NCBI GenBank assembly: GCA_013214065.1
Contig: JABSPK010000008.1
Location: forward strand, 62,001 to 126,000
Length of the DNA: 64,000 nt
Reading direction: 5' to 3'
Source of the DNA: Flavobacteriaceae bacterium
GTDB lineage: Bacteria > Bacteroidota > Bacteroidia > Flavobacteriales > Flavobacteriaceae
Numbering within the stretch: the stretch's first letter is position 1; the number at the start of each line of letters is the position of its first letter. Both the position numbers and the translations under genes were made by a program. The notes under the pieces were generated by a model. It made no database searches, had not been told where the DNA came from, and saw only the letters and a program-made list of their open reading frames with translations. This document shows, in pieces, positions 27,231-36,572 of the stretch.

Positions 27231-27369
27231 CAACACTATTAGATTTAAAAAGGGTGAGTTGAAGTTGTGAAAGCGGGCCCTACTCGTATAGGGATTTTTG
27301 AGCAGCTTGTTAGCCCTAAACCTGTTATTAGGAGTTTGTACAGGACTTCACCGATGTGGGCTTTTTTTA
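27231..27369 (+). ncRNA. Probable 6S RNA (6S-Flavo type)
   Basis: The 210-base zapA-rny gap contains an ordered set of RNA elements: a weak promoter upstream (TTG 27192-27194 and AATTTTTG 27216-27223), a closing pair GGTGA (27253-27257) with TCACC (27348-27352), internal hairpins (CCCTA / TAGGG about 27278-27293; CCTGT / ACAGG about 27321-27344), and a run of seven T after GGGC at 27362-27368. The large open central part and position between zapA and rny fit 6S RNA, which binds housekeeping RNA polymerase. Flavobacterial 6S RNAs are a known Rfam family. The boundaries are estimates, and I have not matched the covariance model. Confidence 0.55.
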
Positions 27370-27386
27370 TAACCAAACATTGCAGA

Positions 27387-28958
27387 ATGGATAACACAGT
27401 TATACTCATCATAGCCGGTGTCGCAGGCCTACTCATAGGTTTCGTCATCGCGAAACTGCTCGAAAAGGGCAAGGCGACCAAAACGCTTTCGAACGCCAAA
27501 CGTGAAGCTTCGGGGATCATTAAAGAAGCGAAGAAAGAAGGCGAGATCATCAAAAAAGATAAAATTTTCCAAGCCAAGGAAAAGTTCCTTGAACTCAAGG
27601 CCGAACACGAAAAAGTCATTATCAATAAAGACAAGAAAATCGCGGAGGCCGAGAAGCGGACCCGCGACAAGGAATCGCAGATCAGTGGTGAGTTATCGAA
27701 GAACAAGCGGTTGAACGAACGTCTTGAGAACCAAATCAAAGAGGTAGAACACAAGAGCGAAATCCTTAGTAAGAAACAATCAGAGGCCGAAAAACTACAC
27801 AAAAGCCAAGTGCAGCAATTGGAGGTGATTTCCGGACTTTCGGCAGAAGATGCCAAGAGCCAACTGCTGGAGTCTTTAAAGGAAACCGCAAAGACCGATG
27901 CGATGGCCTATCTGCAAAATACCCTGGAGGAAGCGAAATTGACCGCCCAACAAGAAGCCAAGAAAATCGTCATTAATACGATACAACGAATCGGTACCGA
28001 AGAAGCCGTCGAGAACTGCGTGTCGGTCTTTAACTTGGAATCTGATGATGTCAAAGGACGGATCATTGGGCGCGAAGGAAGGAACATTCGGGCCATAGAG
28101 GCCGCAACAGGGGTCGAGATCATTGTTGACGATACACCGGAGGCGATCATCCTTTCTTGTTTCGATTCAGTGCGTCGAGAGGTGGCACGTCTGTCACTAC
28201 ACCGTTTGGTCACCGATGGTCGCATTCACCCAGCACGCATCGAGGAAATCGTAAAGAAGACCGAAAAACAGATCAACGAGGAAATCGTTGAAATCGGAAA
28301 ACGCACCGTTATCGACTTAGGTATCCATGGTTTGCACCCAGAGCTGATCAAGGCCGTGGGCCGCATGAAATACCGTTCTTCCTATGGGCAAAACCTGTTG
28401 CAGCATTCGCGCGAAGTCGCCAAGCTATGTGGTGTAATGGCCGCGGAATTGGGATTGAACCCCAAGCTGGCCAAACGCGCGGGATTGTTACATGATATCG
28501 GCAAGGTGCCGAACAATGAAGTGGAGGTAGAGACCCCGCACGCCATTCTTGGTATGCAATGGGCCCAAAAATATGGGGAAAAGAAAGAGGTGTGCAACGC
28601 CATTGGTGCCCACCACGATGAAATTGAAATGAGCAACCTGATCTCGCCTATCGTTCAGGTATGCGATGCGATCAGTGGTGCGCGACCGGGTGCCCGACGT
28701 CAAGTCCTTGATTCGTATATCCAGCGTTTGAAAGACTTGGAGGATATCGCCTTCGGTTTCAATGGGGTACAAAAAGCCTATGCCATTCAGGCAGGACGCG
28801 AACTGCGTGTCATTGTAGAAAGTGAAAAGGTCAGTGATGACAAAGCGGCCGAACTGTCTTTTGAGATTTCACAGAAAATCCAGACCGATATGACCTATCC
28901 GGGTCAGGTAAAGGTAACCGTCATTCGGGAGACCCGATCGGTCAATGTGGCGAAATAA
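27387..28958 (+). CDS. rny: Ribonuclease Y
   Basis: RNase Y is a membrane-anchored endoribonuclease that starts mRNA decay. The 523-residue product from ATG 27387 begins [20 protein letters not shown] (membrane anchor), followed by a long coiled coil to about residue 170, a KH domain ([19 protein letters not shown]) and an HD domain with LLHDIGK and the later HHDE motif, then a C-terminal domain. The longer frame to 27267 runs back through the 6S RNA candidate and is rejected. The neighbours are the zapA operon upstream and a converging DUF349 gene. Confidence 0.95.
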   Translation: MDNTVILIIAGVAGLLIGFVIAKLLEKGKATKTLSNAKREASGIIKEAKKEGEIIKKDKIFQAKEKFLELKAEHEKVIINKDKKIAEAEKRTRDKESQISGELSKNKRLNERLENQIKEVEHKSEILSKKQSEAEKLHKSQVQQLEVISGLSAEDAKSQLLESLKETAKTDAMAYLQNTLEEAKLTAQQEAKKIVINTIQRIGTEEAVENCVSVFNLESDDVKGRIIGREGRNIRAIEAATGVEIIVDDTPEAIILSCFDSVRREVARLSLHRLVTDGRIHPARIEEIVKKTEKQINEEIVEIGKRTVIDLGIHGLHPELIKAVGRMKYRSSYGQNLLQHSREVAKLCGVMAAELGLNPKLAKRAGLLHDIGKVPNNEVEVETPHAILGMQWAQKYGEKKEVCNAIGAHHDEIEMSNLISPIVQVCDAISGARPGARRQVLDSYIQRLKDLEDIAFGFNGVQKAYAIQAGRELRVIVESEKVSDDKAAELSFEISQKIQTDMTYPGQVKVTVIRETRSVNVAK

Positions 28959-28997
28959 TAAGGTTTAGGTCACGAACGGTTCGAATAAGCGCTTGGC

Positions 28998-31034
28998 TTA
29001 TTCCTCTTCTTCACCGCCAGGTGTCTCGTCGTCAGCGGTCTCGCCCTTAGCGCGTTTGTTTTCAAGGATATTGAGGTTCTTGAGTTTCGCTTTCCAGGTG
29101 TCTAGGGCATCTCTATGCCGTTTGATGTTCTGCACCACTTCTTTGACCAATGGATTGTCTTCGGAAGCATTCGAAAAGAATTGGAGGTTGTTTTCCAATT
29201 GACGGATTTCGGTATTGCTCTCCTCGATTTTACGGCGAATGAACGTGCGTTCGTTTCGGATGGCCCGTTCATCATCGGAATTGGCCAATTGTTTGATCTT
29301 ATCCCCATATCGGAACAGCTCCGATTCTTGTTGGTTGACACCGAGTTTTTTGGACAACGCATCAATGATCTTGTTGAATTTGCCATTGATATGCCGTTTT
29401 CTGTAAGGAATACGCCCCAGTCCTTTCCATTCTTCGATAAACCCTTTGATGGCCTTTAAATCGGCATCCTTCTTGCCTGATAGTTGAAACTCGCGAAGAC
29501 GATCTAGGCAATCGTTTTTGAGTTTTAAGTTCGCTAACTCCACCTTTTGGCTGGCGTTTCGTTCAGCGTGTAATTTATCAAAGTAATGATTGCAGGCTTC
29601 TTTGAACTCTTTCCAGATCTTATCGGAGTACTTACGGGGTACATGACCGATTTTTTTCCACTCACTTTGGATCCTTTTCATTTCAGGTGTAGCGGTGTCA
29701 TGGTCTTCGCTGTCCTTCAATGATAAGGCCTTGGCCAGTAACCCTCTTTTCTTTTCGAGATTATCGAGCTGCTCCTTCTTGAGTTTCTTGTAAAAGTCGT
29801 TTTTGCCCCGGTTGAATCGCCGAACCGCTTCTTTGAAGGCCGACCAGGTTTCCTCATTGACTTTTTGGGGTACCCGACCTGCTTTGAAGAAGGATTCCCT
29901 TAGGGCTTCGATTTCCTTGATTTGTTGTTGCAGCCCCCTATGGTTGTCAGCAATCGATTCGGCCACCGAATGGATTTGACCGATGATTTCTTTTTTATTT
30001 TCCAGGTTTTTGGTGTAGTCGGCCTCTAACTGTGCAAAGTGTTCTTGCCGGCGGGCATGTATTGCCTTAGTGGCATTGCTAAATCGTTCCCATATGGGTT
30101 CGCGGTCTGCTTTAGCTACAGGTCCGATATCTTCCTTCCAGACCTTGTGCAAGATCTGCAATTCCCGAAATGCTTTTCCCAAATCGGTTTCCTGTTGTAG
30201 TGCTTCCGCTTTTTCAACAAGCTTGACCTTTTCTTCAAGGTTGTGTTTGAAATCGAGATCCCGAAGTTCGCGATTCAGATGTAGGAAATCGTAGAATATC
30301 TCTATATGATGATGGTAGGTGCGCCAAACATCGTTGTAGTTGTTTCTAGGTACCGCACCTGCATTGCGCCAACGTTCTTGGATTTCCTTGAAGTTCTTGT
30401 AAGTGGTATTGATGTCTTCTTCGACGTTGACCAGTCCTTTTAATTCTTCAATGAGCTCCAAACGCTTTTGAAGGTTGTCCTTTAATTCCTTTTCAAGGTT
30501 TTTATGATAGTGGTTCCTTTTTTCACGATACTCTTTGAAAACCTCGTTGAATTGTCTTTTGGTGACCGAATTGTAGCGAAAGTCGATTTCATTCCCTCCG
30601 TTGGCCACATATTCTTCTTTTTTGTGTTCGATGAACTCTTGGAACTTTAGATCGAACTCATGTTTGATACTACCTACATGCTTGGTGATGGCCTGTACCT
30701 TCTCGTTCTTAACCAAGCGCTGCAGTTCGCCGACCAGGTTTTCCATGGACATGGAATGGTAGTCGAGAATGGGGATGTGATGGCGCTTTTCGTTTTCGGA
30801 GTCTTCGGCATCCTCCGCATTTTCCTGCTCGATTTCAGCAATGACCTCCGCTTCGGTAGTTTCGGCTTCCCCTTCGGGTTTTTCCACGGCGGCTTCAGGT
30901 TCCGTGGTGTCTACTTCAGATCCGGATGCTTCGCTGTCCGCAGCTTCAAGCGTCACCTCCGCTTTGGGAGTGGTTTCGATACCGTCTTTTTGATCTTCCG
31001 CAGTCTCCTGCAGTTTGTGTTCTTTTTCGTCCAT
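28998..31034 (-). CDS. DUF349-repeat protein
   Basis: A 678-residue, very charged protein. The first about 100 residues are acidic and low-complexity (Glu/Ala/Thr-rich). The rest consists of about seven DUF349 repeats, each a helical unit with W(K/R)xxGxVPRxxxxxxWxxF pattern (for example WRNAGAVPRNNYNDVW and WKKIGHVPRKYSDKIW). No signal peptide or membrane helix. DUF349 proteins are widespread in Bacteroidota with no established biochemical role. ATG 31034 is preferred over the adjacent in-frame GTG. It converges on rny. Its own -7 element lies at 31102-31109. Confidence 0.88.
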   Translation of the reverse strand: MDEKEHKLQETAEDQKDGIETTPKAEVTLEAADSEASGSEVDTTEPEAAVEKPEGEAETTEAEVIAEIEQENAEDAEDSENEKRHHIPILDYHSMSMENLVGELQRLVKNEKVQAITKHVGSIKHEFDLKFQEFIEHKKEEYVANGGNEIDFRYNSVTKRQFNEVFKEYREKRNHYHKNLEKELKDNLQKRLELIEELKGLVNVEEDINTTYKNFKEIQERWRNAGAVPRNNYNDVWRTYHHHIEIFYDFLHLNRELRDLDFKHNLEEKVKLVEKAEALQQETDLGKAFRELQILHKVWKEDIGPVAKADREPIWERFSNATKAIHARRQEHFAQLEADYTKNLENKKEIIGQIHSVAESIADNHRGLQQQIKEIEALRESFFKAGRVPQKVNEETWSAFKEAVRRFNRGKNDFYKKLKKEQLDNLEKKRGLLAKALSLKDSEDHDTATPEMKRIQSEWKKIGHVPRKYSDKIWKEFKEACNHYFDKLHAERNASQKVELANLKLKNDCLDRLREFQLSGKKDADLKAIKGFIEEWKGLGRIPYRKRHINGKFNKIIDALSKKLGVNQQESELFRYGDKIKQLANSDDERAIRNERTFIRRKIEESNTEIRQLENNLQFFSNASEDNPLVKEVVQNIKRHRDALDTWKAKLKNLNILENKRAKGETADDETPGGEEEE

Positions 31035-31101
31035 CACGAACGGATATTTGTTTTTGATTGAGGGCTTGCTATCGTAAGTTACTAACTCTAGCGGCCAATG
31101 A

Positions 31102-31109
31102 CAAAAATA
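31102..31109 (-). promoter_or_regulatory. Bacteroidota -7 element upstream of the DUF349 gene
   Basis: TATTTTTG on the minus strand matches TAnnTTTG exactly. The nearest TTG upstream is 25 bases away, longer than usual. The leader would be about 65 bases. Confidence 0.5.
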
Positions 31110-31160
31110 CGGCTTGTTTCTTTAGTAGCAGGGGCAATCGCGACTAAATGGGGATTGGCT

Positions 31161-31910
31161 TTACCGATTCCAGATTTCCCATGCCGCTTCGGCTTGGAGT
31201 TCCAACATTTCAAGGCCGTTTTTGATTCGGGCCCCGAAGCATTGTCCATGCTCCAAAAATGCGGTACGTTCCGGATTGTAGATCAAGTCGTACAACAGAT
31301 GTATTTTGGATAATTCTTGATACGGTAGCTTGGGTTTGGCTTCGATATCGGGGTAGGTGCCCAAGGGGGTGCAATTGATGATCAGTTGATGGGTTTCCAT
31401 TGTTTGGGTATCCAGGTCTTCATAGGTCAACTGACCCGCGACGGGACTTCTGGAAACAAATTGCGTCCCTATGCCCAATTCCTCCAACACAAAGGCTATG
31501 GCCTTACTGGCTCCCCCGGTACCCAAAATCAATGCTTGCTGATCCCCGGCTGCCAATAAAGGTTCCAAGGAGCGCCGGAACCCGATGCAATCGGTATTAA
31601 AACCCATGGTCTTACCATCGACTAAGCGAATGGTGTTCACGGCACCAATGGAAGCGGCGGTTTCGTCAACAGCATCCAAATAGGGGATGATTTCTTGCTT
31701 ATAGGGTATGGTTACGTTCAGACCACCGAGGTCAGGCCGCTGAAGTAACGTATTGACTTCGGAAAGGTCTGGCAAATCGAAATTTTCATAGCGGAACCCG
31801 CTAAGTCCTTCCCGTTCGAATTTTTCTGAGAAATAACTCCGTGAAAAAGAATATCCGATATTCTTACCGATCAGACCGAAGTGCTTGTTTCGCCCTTTTG
31901 TTTTTGCCAT
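31161..31910 (-). CDS. aroE: Shikimate dehydrogenase
   Basis: AroE reduces 3-dehydroshikimate to shikimate with NADPH. The 249-residue protein has the catalytic Lys in LNVTIPYKQ (about 71) and Asp in FNTDCIGF (about 107), with the nucleotide-binding GTGGASKA loop at about 130. The N-terminal substrate motif is SYSFSRSYFS-like instead of the usual SxSPxxH, as in other Bacteroidota AroE. The ATG at 31910 lies 47 bases inside the upstream DUF368 gene. This tight overlap suggests coupling; no later ATG is available. It is the last gene of the TPR-DUF368-DUF368-aroE run. Confidence 0.94.
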   Translation of the reverse strand: MAKTKGRNKHFGLIGKNIGYSFSRSYFSEKFEREGLSGFRYENFDLPDLSEVNTLLQRPDLGGLNVTIPYKQEIIPYLDAVDETAASIGAVNTIRLVDGKTMGFNTDCIGFRRSLEPLLAAGDQQALILGTGGASKAIAFVLEELGIGTQFVSRSPVAGQLTYEDLDTQTMETHQLIINCTPLGTYPDIEAKPKLPYQELSKIHLLYDLIYNPERTAFLEHGQCFGARIKNGLEMLELQAEAAWEIWNR

Positions 31911-32901
31911 ACCAATCGAGACTCAATAGGATAAAGATGCCAAAAATAATGAAGAATATGGCACCCCAAGTCTCCATATCCATAACATCCGGCCAATACC
32001 GCCTGTAATTGGCGATGATGAGGTCGCCGTTCGAATCGGACAGCCTATTGCCCGATGCGTCCATTTTGAAAATCGTCTTTTTCCAGGGCCAGACCACCCC
32101 CAGCGAGCCTGAAATGAATCCGATGATCACGGCAGTGGTAATCGACCGATAATGTTTTAAGACATATCCCAAAACATGGGATAGGGTGACGAGGCCCGCA
32201 GTAGACCCCAGGGTAAAGACCGCCAGAATCTTTAGCATCCGCATGCGTTCGGGATCCCTCAAGAAACTGAGATCGCCTTGGGTCAATTGCCGAAACGAAT
32301 CATATAAGGCGTTGACCGAATCGACCAGCAAAAGCACATAATTGCCCACTAAGATCAAGATGAACGAACCGGAAAGACCGGGTAAGGTCATTCCTGAAAC
32401 ACTGATCATACCGCAGAAAAAAATAAATACGAGGTTGTCGTTTTCTTTTGCCGGACTCAGAAAACTCAACGATATTCCGATGATGAGGCCAATGATGCCC
32501 GCGGTGATCGTCTTCTTGTTCCAAGGGCGAAAGTCTTTGGCGATGTAATAGATTGATCCCAAGATCATTCCGAAAAAACCGGCCCAGACGTAGAGTTCTT
32601 TTTTCTCCAAGAAAAAATCGAGTAGTCTCGAAATACTGAAATAACTGATCAGCATACCGAAAATCAATAAGAGGAGAAAACGGCCGTTGCAATACCGGTA
32701 AAAACTCTTGAACCTACCATTGATCAATAATCGAAAAGCCTTGCCGTTCAGTTTTTGCAAGGAGTAGATGAACTCTTCATAAAAGCCACCGACAAAGGCG
32801 ACAATGCCCCCCGAGACCCCGGGTACCTTGTTGGCCGCACCCATGAACAGGCCTTTGATGACCAAATATACCTTGTCCCAAAAAGTCCTTGATGTATGCA
32901 T
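31864..32901 (-). CDS. DUF368 polytopic membrane protein, PopT-like (copy 1)
   Basis: A 345-residue protein with about eight to nine hydrophobic helices. It has the two family motifs: GAANKVPGVSGGIVAFVGGFYEE near residue 20 and the second MTLPGLSGSFILILVGNY in the middle. DUF368 proteins (PopT) have recently been shown to recycle undecaprenyl-phosphate carrier across the membrane, so a role in peptidoglycan or polysaccharide synthesis is likely by family. Compared with copy 2 it has an extra soluble loop near the C-terminus (about 270-310). It follows copy 2 by 15 bases. Confidence 0.9.
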   Translation of the reverse strand: MHTSRTFWDKVYLVIKGLFMGAANKVPGVSGGIVAFVGGFYEEFIYSLQKLNGKAFRLLINGRFKSFYRYCNGRFLLLLIFGMLISYFSISRLLDFFLEKKELYVWAGFFGMILGSIYYIAKDFRPWNKKTITAGIIGLIIGISLSFLSPAKENDNLVFIFFCGMISVSGMTLPGLSGSFILILVGNYVLLLVDSVNALYDSFRQLTQGDLSFLRDPERMRMLKILAVFTLGSTAGLVTLSHVLGYVLKHYRSITTAVIIGFISGSLGVVWPWKKTIFKMDASGNRLSDSNGDLIIANYRRYWPDVMDMETWGAIFFIIFGIFILLSLDWYGKNKRAKQALRSDR

Positions 32902-32916
32902 TGTTCCCGAGCTAGG

Positions 32917-33834
32917 TTACTTCTTCGAAGCGACCCTTTCGAGAATAAAAATAAGTGAAAATCCTAGTACGGCGAGTGCCGAGGCCCATAGTATTTGGGG
33001 ATCGCCATCAAACTGTGTCGGCCAAATGTTCTTTTCCTCCACTGGAATCACCTTGTCATCGAATATTTTGCTACGCAAAACCTCTTTCCACGGCCATATT
33101 TTTGCCAAGGATCCGATGATAAACCCGGTCAATAAAGCCAAGGTGAGGTCTTTGAATTTTTTGAACATCCATTTCAACAACCTGGCAAAGCTCAACAAGC
33201 CAAAGACCGCGCCGAGTACAACGGTGATCACCAAGACCACGTCACGTTCGTGAACGCCGTCCAAGATGGTTTTATACGAACCGAGAAGTACCAAAATGAA
33301 CGCCCCGGAAATACCAGGAAGAATCATCGCACATACCGCCAAAGCCCCCGAAAGGAACAAAAAGGGGAGTCCGGCGACATTTTCATTGACCGGCAAGGTG
33401 GTGATGATATAAGCTACGGTGGCCCCGCCCAACAGAAAAAGGACGTTGGTCAATGACCATTTTCCGATTTGTTTTCCAATCAAAAATACGCTGGCCAAGA
33501 CCAATCCGAAGAAAAAGGACCATAAAAGCACGGGTTGGTTCTCCAACAACCAACTCAGGAATTTGGCCAATGAGAAGACACTGAGCGAAATCCCTGAAAA
33601 AAGGGCCAGTAGGAAATTGCCGTTCAAAGCTTCCCAAAATGATTTGAACCCCTCGTTTTTCAATGTTTTGAACAAACTGGGTTTGATGTTGTTGATCGAA
33701 GTGATCAATTCCTCATAAATCCCGGAAATGAAGGCGATGGTTCCTCCGGATACCCCGGGAACCACATCAGCGGCACCCATGGCCATGCCTTTGAGCCCGA
33801 TGATCACGTAATCGATCAGTTTTCTGGATGTCAT
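32917..33834 (-). CDS. DUF368 polytopic membrane protein, PopT-like (copy 2)
   Basis: A 305-residue paralogue of the next gene downstream. It carries GAADVVPGVSGGTIAFISGIYEE near residue 20 and MILPGISGAFILVLLGSY in the middle, the two inverted PGxSG motifs expected to line the transport site. About eight membrane helices are visible. The family moves undecaprenyl-phosphate. It lies 23 bases downstream of a TPR-protein gene and 15 bases upstream of its paralogue. The two are diverged enough to suggest separate roles or substrates rather than recent duplication. Confidence 0.9.
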   Translation of the reverse strand: MTSRKLIDYVIIGLKGMAMGAADVVPGVSGGTIAFISGIYEELITSINNIKPSLFKTLKNEGFKSFWEALNGNFLLALFSGISLSVFSLAKFLSWLLENQPVLLWSFFFGLVLASVFLIGKQIGKWSLTNVLFLLGGATVAYIITTLPVNENVAGLPFLFLSGALAVCAMILPGISGAFILVLLGSYKTILDGVHERDVVLVITVVLGAVFGLLSFARLLKWMFKKFKDLTLALLTGFIIGSLAKIWPWKEVLRSKIFDDKVIPVEEKNIWPTQFDGDPQILWASALAVLGFSLIFILERVASKK

Positions 33835-33857
33835 TGCGAATGTTTAGGGTTTTCAAA

Positions 33858-35258
33858 TCAATCGGAAGCCTGCTTGCTTTCCAAAAACATATCCTTGACC
33901 CATTTCACTTGGGTGAATTCTGGGAACAGCTCCTCAAAGAGAACTGTATTTTCCGTATTTAATTGTAAGGCAATACTTAATTTCTCTTTGGCGGCCGCTA
34001 TTTGGTCCAGTTTAAGATATACTGCGGCAAGTTGAACATGGAGCATCGCGTTTTCAGGATAGAACTCCACGCCTTGCAGCAAGACCTGGGTGGCTGACGG
34101 AAAATCTTGTAGTTGCATCAAGACCATTGCCCACTCCTTCCAGGTATCCAATTCATAATTCCCAAGATCGACCGTCTGCTTGAAGGCGAAATCGGCTTCG
34201 TCGAAATTGGCCAAGGCTACGTAGATCTGGGCACTCTTTTTCCAATATTGGGCATTTTCACCATCGATGTTCACTGCCTTGTTGATGTACCGCAAGGCTT
34301 TGTTGTAGTCCTTTTTTCGATAATAAAATTCGGTAATAGCGAGCCAACCTTTGTCTAAAAGTGGGTCTTCATGAACCGTTTGGTAGTAATAATATTTGGC
34401 CATTTCATCATTGCCCAATCGCTCATGGCACCTGCCGATCCTGAGATAGGCATGTGAGGTCGGGTCATCAAGGGTAATGGTGGTCTCATAACTCTCGATG
34501 GCTTCATTGTAGCGCCCTAGTTTTTCAAGCACCCTGCCTTTTTCGAAGTACGCACCCAAAAACGTATCGTCTGAAATAATCGCGAAGTCAAAGGCCGTCA
34601 ACGCTTCTTTTTGCATGTCTTTGGCCATGTACATTTTACCCAATTGGTGCCAAGCTACCTCGCAGTACGGATTGCGTTCCAAGTATTCGTTGAGATAGTG
34701 AATGGCCCCATCAAAGTCCTCTAAGAATTCGAAACAATACACGACGTTGTAGAGCGAAGAATAATCCCTATCGTCGATGGATACACACTTCATAAAGCTT
34801 TGTTTGGCGGCTTCGTAGTCGTCCATGAACAAATATTCCATTCCCAATAGCGAATAGATATCAAAATTTTCATCGGCGACCTCGATTGCCGAGAGCAACA
34901 TGTTCACCGCTCCTTGATGGTCGTCTTGCTTAGAAAGGATGTTGGCTCGTTGTATGAAGATTTCCTCATTTCTCGAATCGATGGTCTGCAGATCGTCAAG
35001 GATCCTTCCGGCTTTTTCGAATTGGTCTTCGAATACCAATACCTCAACCCGTAACAACTTCAATTCAACGGAGTTCGGGTGTTGCTGCAAACCGATTTCA
35101 ATGGCTTTCTTTCCTAAAGAAACCTTGCCCAAATTGAGATAGTAGTGAATGATATCCTCAAAATCCTCAGAATCAAAGAAATAGACATCATCTGTCTTTA
35201 ACATCGATTCGAATTTAAGGATGGATTTATCAGGATTTCCGTTAGGTTCCAACGCCAT
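33858..35258 (-). CDS. Tetratricopeptide-repeat protein
   Basis: The 466-residue protein has no signal peptide and is built of about ten TPR units from residue 40 onwards (for example FDIYSLLGMEYLFMDDYEAA, AYFEKGRVLEKLGRYNEAIE, AYLRIGRCHERLGNDEMAKY), making it a cytoplasmic protein-binding scaffold. The acidic bias is notable. It is the first gene of a run with two DUF368 proteins and aroE, so its partner may be membrane-bound, but nothing in the sequence names it. Confidence 0.87.
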   Translation of the reverse strand: MALEPNGNPDKSILKFESMLKTDDVYFFDSEDFEDIIHYYLNLGKVSLGKKAIEIGLQQHPNSVELKLLRVEVLVFEDQFEKAGRILDDLQTIDSRNEEIFIQRANILSKQDDHQGAVNMLLSAIEVADENFDIYSLLGMEYLFMDDYEAAKQSFMKCVSIDDRDYSSLYNVVYCFEFLEDFDGAIHYLNEYLERNPYCEVAWHQLGKMYMAKDMQKEALTAFDFAIISDDTFLGAYFEKGRVLEKLGRYNEAIESYETTITLDDPTSHAYLRIGRCHERLGNDEMAKYYYYQTVHEDPLLDKGWLAITEFYYRKKDYNKALRYINKAVNIDGENAQYWKKSAQIYVALANFDEADFAFKQTVDLGNYELDTWKEWAMVLMQLQDFPSATQVLLQGVEFYPENAMLHVQLAAVYLKLDQIAAAKEKLSIALQLNTENTVLFEELFPEFTQVKWVKDMFLESKQASD

Positions 35259-35345
35259 AGAAAGGAGTTTGTTTAATCTATGGACTTAAAATTAGCGGTT
35301 TACCCGCCTGTTTTTCGTCCGTAATTTGGGTATGTTATCAACAAA

Positions 35346-36539
35346 TTAGTTAACAGCTTGGCCGGGGTAGGCATCCAATATCGTCAAGATCTGTCGGCAT
35401 CCTTTTTCGATTTCATCCATCGAAATGGTCAAGGGTGGCGAGATCCGAACGGCCCTGTTTTCGAACAACAACCAAAACAAGATCAGCTGTTCTCGGGCAG
35501 CACCTAAGACCAGGAAATCGGCAATTTCCGGGGCTTCGAAAAGGAGTGCCAGCATGAGGCCTTTTCCCCGTATTTCCTTAATCAAAGGATGTACCAAAAG
35601 CGATCGGAAGTACTTTTCTTTTCTCAATGTTTCCGGAATGAGTTGGCTTTCAGTCAATTCGCTCAAGGTTGCCAAACTAGCTGCCGCTATGACAGGATTT
35701 CCGCCAAAAGTGGTGATATGTCCTAATTTCGGTCGCTCTTGCAACTGGGCCATGTGTTCGTGCGAGGCCACAAAGGCACCCACCGGAAGGCCTGAGGCCA
35801 TTCCCTTTCCGATAACCAGGATGTCCGGAACACAATCGTAATCCTCAAAAGCGAATAAGGAGCCGCATCGGCCGAATCCAGGTTGGATCTCATCCAGTAT
35901 CAACAGTGCACCTACCGCATCACAACGTTTTCTAACGGCTTTGAGGTAGCCGGGCTCAGGGAGGATAAAACCCGCTCCTCCTTGAATGGTCTCCAAAATG
36001 ACCGCTGCCGTTTTCTCCGTGATCATCGCCAATCCATCAAAGTCATTGAAGGTCAAGAATCGCACATCGGGGATTAGGGGTCTAAAGGCCAGTTTGCGCA
36101 CTTCATAACCCATCACACTAAGACTGCCCATAGTATTGCCGTGATAGGCCTTATCGGCAGCGATGAGTTCACTACGACCTGTTACGCGTCGCGCCAATTT
36201 CAAGGCACCCTCGATAGCTTCGGTTCCTGAATTCACCAAATACGTGGTCTGCAGGTTTTCAGGCAACTGGGCTGCCAATTTTTTGGTGAACTCCACGGCT
36301 GGACCTTGAACGTACTCCCCATAGACCATGACGTGCAAATAGCGCTCGGTCTGTTCTTGAATCGCCTTCACCACCCTAGGGTGTCGATGGCCCAAAGCAC
36401 AGGCGGATACGCCGGCAACAAAGTCTAAATGGGCATTTCCTTCGGTATCGTATATGTACGACCCTTCGGCTTTTGAGATTTCAAGTCCGAGTGGATGGGC
36501 ACTGGTCTGTGCTTGGTATTTGAGGAAATCTTCTTTCAC
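35346..36539 (-). CDS. Class III (aspartate-family) PLP aminotransferase
   Basis: The 397-residue enzyme has the class III fold. The PLP lysine is in ILVIGKGMASGLPVG, with the motif LILDEIQPGFGRCG just before it. The N-terminal pattern DFVAGVSACALGHRHPRVV matches Bacteroidota aspartate aminotransferase-family proteins. Family members range over acetylornithine, 4-aminobutyrate and diamine substrates; the substrate is not determinable here. The start codon is GTG 36539, giving MKEDFLKYQAQTS, the usual opening of this family. It is 33 bases downstream of the OstA-like gene. Confidence 0.9.
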   Translation of the reverse strand: MKEDFLKYQAQTSAHPLGLEISKAEGSYIYDTEGNAHLDFVAGVSACALGHRHPRVVKAIQEQTERYLHVMVYGEYVQGPAVEFTKKLAAQLPENLQTTYLVNSGTEAIEGALKLARRVTGRSELIAADKAYHGNTMGSLSVMGYEVRKLAFRPLIPDVRFLTFNDFDGLAMITEKTAAVILETIQGGAGFILPEPGYLKAVRKRCDAVGALLILDEIQPGFGRCGSLFAFEDYDCVPDILVIGKGMASGLPVGAFVASHEHMAQLQERPKLGHITTFGGNPVIAAASLATLSELTESQLIPETLRKEKYFRSLLVHPLIKEIRGKGLMLALLFEAPEIADFLVLGAAREQLILFWLLFENRAVRISPPLTISMDEIEKGCRQILTILDAYPGQAVN

Positions 36540-36572
36540 CTCGATATCGGTTCTATTTTGCCGGGCTATTTT

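Noticed and set aside
27267-27386. Extended N-terminus of RNase Y
   Set aside because: These 40 codons overlap the 6S RNA candidate and its terminator; the known RNase Y membrane anchor starts at ATG 27387.
28983-29003. Inverted repeat GAATAAGC / GCTTATTC between rny and the DUF349 gene
   Set aside because: It overlaps the DUF349 stop codon and no T run follows on either strand, so it is a doubtful terminator.
35280-35346. Short GCGG / CCGC hairpin downstream of the aminotransferase gene
   Set aside because: Four-base stem and weak T tract; not strong enough to call a terminator.
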